DNA of 64,000 bases, from the NCBI RefSeq assembly GCF_000730565.1, contig NZ_BBIQ01000017.1, forward strand, positions 1 through 64,000. Reading direction: 5' to 3'. The position numbers were made by a program, and so were the translations under genes. Origin of the DNA: Pseudomonas fulva NBRC 16637 = DSM 17717. GTDB lineage: Bacteria; Pseudomonadota; Gammaproteobacteria; Pseudomonadales; Pseudomonadaceae. Positions within the stretch are counted from its first letter, which is position 1. Every line of letters begins with the position of its first letter. This document shows positions 62,258 to 64,000 of this stretch, in pieces. The notes below the pieces were generated by a model, which did no database searches, was not told the origin of the DNA, and saw nothing but the letters and a program-made list of their open reading frames with translations.

Positions 62258-64000
62258 TCAATTGAACATGAACAACGTCTCATTGGCGAATTGCGCCTCG
62301 AACTGATGCGCCGGCATCGGTCGCCCGAACAGGTAGCCCTGTACTTCGTCGCACCCGTGTTCACGCAGAAACTCAAGTTGTTCATGGGTCTCGACGCCTT
62401 CGGCGATGACCGCCAGGTTCAGGCTGTGGGCCATGGCGATGATCGCCCTGGCGATCTGCGCATCCTGCTCACCTTCGGGCAGGCCGTCGACGAAGGTGCG
62501 GTCGATCTTCAACACATCGATCGGGAACTGCTTGAGGTAGTTGAGCGAGGAATAGCCGGTCCCGAAATCGTCCACCGCGATGCTCAGGCCCAGGTTCTTG
62601 AGGCTGGCCAGAATCTGCAGCGCTTCGTTTACTTCGCGCATCAGGATGCTTTCGGTCAGCTCAAGCTCAAGACACGCCGGTGGCAGGCCGCTTTCTTCCA
62701 GGATGTTGGCGATCCGCGTGCCCAGTTGACCATCGGAGAACTGGCGCGCGGAAATGTTGACCGACACTTTCGGCACACGCACCTTGGCCTTGTGCCAGGC
62801 CTTCAATTGTCGGCTGGCTTCGCGCAGTACCCAGTCACCCACGTCCACCACCAGGCCCAGCTCTTCGATGACGGGAATGAAGTCCCCCGGTGGCACCAGG
62901 CCGCGGGTAGGATGCCGCCAGCGTAGCAGTGCCTCGGCGCCGGTCAGGCGCTTGCCGTCGCCGCTGAATTGCGGCTGGTAATACAGAATGAATTCGTTCT
63001 GCTCCATGGCATGGCGCAGATCGCTTTCCAGTTCCAGGCGCTCCAGGGCACTGGCGTTCATTTCAGCCTGGTAGAACTGGAAGTTGTTCTTGCCGCGCTC
63101 TTTGGCGTGGTACATGGCGGTGTCGGCGTTCTTCATCAATTGGCTCAACTCGCCGCCATCCTGCGGGCTGAGTGCGATGCCGATGCTGGCCGTGACGAAG
63201 AACTCGCGGTTCTCCAGCACGAACGGCTTGACCAAGCTGCCCAGGATGTTTTCGGCCACGTGAATGGCGCGGTTCAATGCCAGCTCGCGAGTAGGCCGAG
63301 GCTGGAGCAGCAGCGTGAATTCATCGCCGCCCATGCGCGCGACCGTATCGTCCTCGTCCACGCAGGCCAGCAAGCGCAGGGCCATGTCCTTGAGCATGCG
63401 ATCGCCCGCGGCATGGCCCAGGGAGTCGTTGATGGGCTTGAAACGGTCCAGGTCCAGGAACATCAACACCACCCAGGCCTTCTGCCGCTCGGCCTGCTGC
63501 AAGGCGTTGTACAGCCGGTCCTGGAACAACGTACGGTTGGGCAAGTGGGTCAGGGCGTCGTAGTAGGCCAGGCGGTGAATGCGCTGTTCGCTGGCCTTGC
63601 GTTCGCTGATGTCGGTAAAGAAGCACACGTAGCTGGCCAGGTCGCCTTCATCGTCCAGCACGGCAGTGATGCCTACCCAGGCCGGGTAGTGATCGCCATC
63701 ACGGCGCTTGAGCCACACCTCGCCCTCCCAGCTGCCACGCTGGTTGAGCTGCTTGAGAATATAGCGCAGGTGCGCCTGCTGCTGGTCGTTCATCACCAGC
63801 ATGCTCGGCAGTTGGTCCAGCACCTCGCTGACTGCGTAGCCGCTGACCCGGCTGAAGGCCTCGTTGGCCTGCACGATGTAGCCGGCAGGGTCGGTGATCA
63901 GAATGGCCGAAGTCGAGTGCTCGAAAACCGTCGCGGCCATGCGCAGGTCTTTCTCCGCCCGGCGCTGCTGGCTGATGTCGCGACCTACCCCCAGTACGCC
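62258..64000 (-). CDS. morA: PAS-GGDEF-EAL protein, C-terminal part (MorA-like)
   Basis: The last 580 residues of a larger protein whose frame runs off the window at 64000. A PAS domain (MAATVFEHSTSAILITDPAGYIVQANEAFSRVSGY) is followed by a GGDEF domain with intact GGDEF in ARMGGDEFTLLL and an EAL domain with GAEALLRW, VDDFGTGYSS, IDRTFV and AEGVET. Both catalytic motifs look functional. The upstream residues (GRDISQQRRAEKDLR) show a preceding PAS unit. MorA of P. putida and P. aeruginosa lies next to glyA and controls flagellar timing and biofilm; the name rests on this context. Confidence 0.85.
   Translation of the reverse strand, partial: GVLGVGRDISQQRRAEKDLRMAATVFEHSTSAILITDPAGYIVQANEAFSRVSGYAVSEVLDQLPSMLVMNDQQQAHLRYILKQLNQRGSWEGEVWLKRRDGDHYPAWVGITAVLDDEGDLASYVCFFTDISERKASEQRIHRLAYYDALTHLPNRTLFQDRLYNALQQAERQKAWVVLMFLDLDRFKPINDSLGHAAGDRMLKDMALRLLACVDEDDTVARMGGDEFTLLLQPRPTRELALNRAIHVAENILGSLVKPFVLENREFFVTASIGIALSPQDGGELSQLMKNADTAMYHAKERGKNNFQFYQAEMNASALERLELESDLRHAMEQNEFILYYQPQFSGDGKRLTGAEALLRWRHPTRGLVPPGDFIPVIEELGLVVDVGDWVLREASRQLKAWHKAKVRVPKVSVNISARQFSDGQLGTRIANILEESGLPPACLELELTESILMREVNEALQILASLKNLGLSIAVDDFGTGYSSLNYLKQFPIDVLKIDRTFVDGLPEGEQDAQIARAIIAMAHSLNLAVIAEGVETHEQLEFLREHGCDEVQGYLFGRPMPAHQFEAQFANETLFMFN

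Noticed and set aside
1-64000. CRISPR arrays, IS elements, replication origin
   Set aside because: No regularly spaced repeats, no transposase motif with terminal repeats, and no DnaA-box cluster were seen.

Overview
The window looks like chromosomal DNA of a Pseudomonas, most likely the P. putida group. The evidence is high GC with strong third-position GC bias, a ribF-ileS-lspA-fkpB-ispH operon next to rpsT/murJ, the bamD/rluD/pgeF/clpB block, and glyA next to a morA-type GGDEF-EAL gene. No plasmid, complete phage, IS element or CRISPR array is visible. All functions come from reading the sequence and from known families. No search was run, and start codons were chosen by ribosome-binding site and family length.

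Layout. (1) 0.2-3.7 kb: a PqiA split into two genes plus a six-MCE-domain PqiB/LetB-type protein for lipid traffic across the envelope. (2) 3.8-11.7 kb: rpsT, murJ, then the tightly packed ribF-ileS-lspA-fkpB-ispH operon. (3) 11.7-14.0 kb: a minor-pilin set (fimT-, pilV-, pilW-, pilX- and pilE-like) without pilY1. (4) 14.1-21.1 kb: thiO, a small PP0621-type gene, bamD, rluD, pgeF and clpB. (5) 21.1-23.0 kb: two stable-RNA-type promoters, tRNA-Asn/Pro/Lys and a FAD oxidoreductase. (6) 23-29.7 kb: ndh, a DUF1780 gene, a membrane protein, and pilC-pilD-coaE-yacG divergent from pilA, with no pilB.

(7) 29.8-34.2 kb is the accessory patch. It starts at tRNA-Thr(CGU), followed by a decayed integrase, then a frameshifted PAAR (type VI secretion) toxin gene with an overlapping membrane-protein gene that fits its immunity protein. 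An isochorismatase-family gene follows, on the other strand, preceded by a threonine-rich leader peptide and an intrinsic terminator. A vapBC locus ends the patch; its toxin gene has two in-frame stops.

(8) 34.2-40.1 kb: a P-loop protein, a hybrid histidine kinase, a GAF/degenerate-GGDEF/EAL protein and a soluble PAS-PAS-MCP (BdlA-like) receptor. (9) 40.2-46 kb: an amino-acid-type ABC permease and binding protein divergent from a homocysteine S-methyltransferase, with a MetR-type box between them; then a BetT choline transporter and an ACR3-like exporter.

(10) 46.1-59.9 kb is the most coherent system: nine co-oriented genes. They encode a chaperone-usher fimbria (pilin, chaperone, usher, two-domain tip protein, second chaperone), then a hybrid kinase, a REC-EAL response regulator, a second hybrid kinase carrying an Hpt domain, and an RcsB-like regulator. 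The order resembles P. aeruginosa cupD with rcsCB-pvrSR, and the Roc systems. (11) 60-64 kb: an orphan hypothetical gene, glyA, and the 3' part of a morA-like gene.

The recurring theme is surface attachment under c-di-GMP and phosphorelay control: three proteins with intact EAL motifs, three hybrid kinases, a dispersal-type chemoreceptor, two sets of type IV pilus genes and one complete chaperone-usher fimbria.
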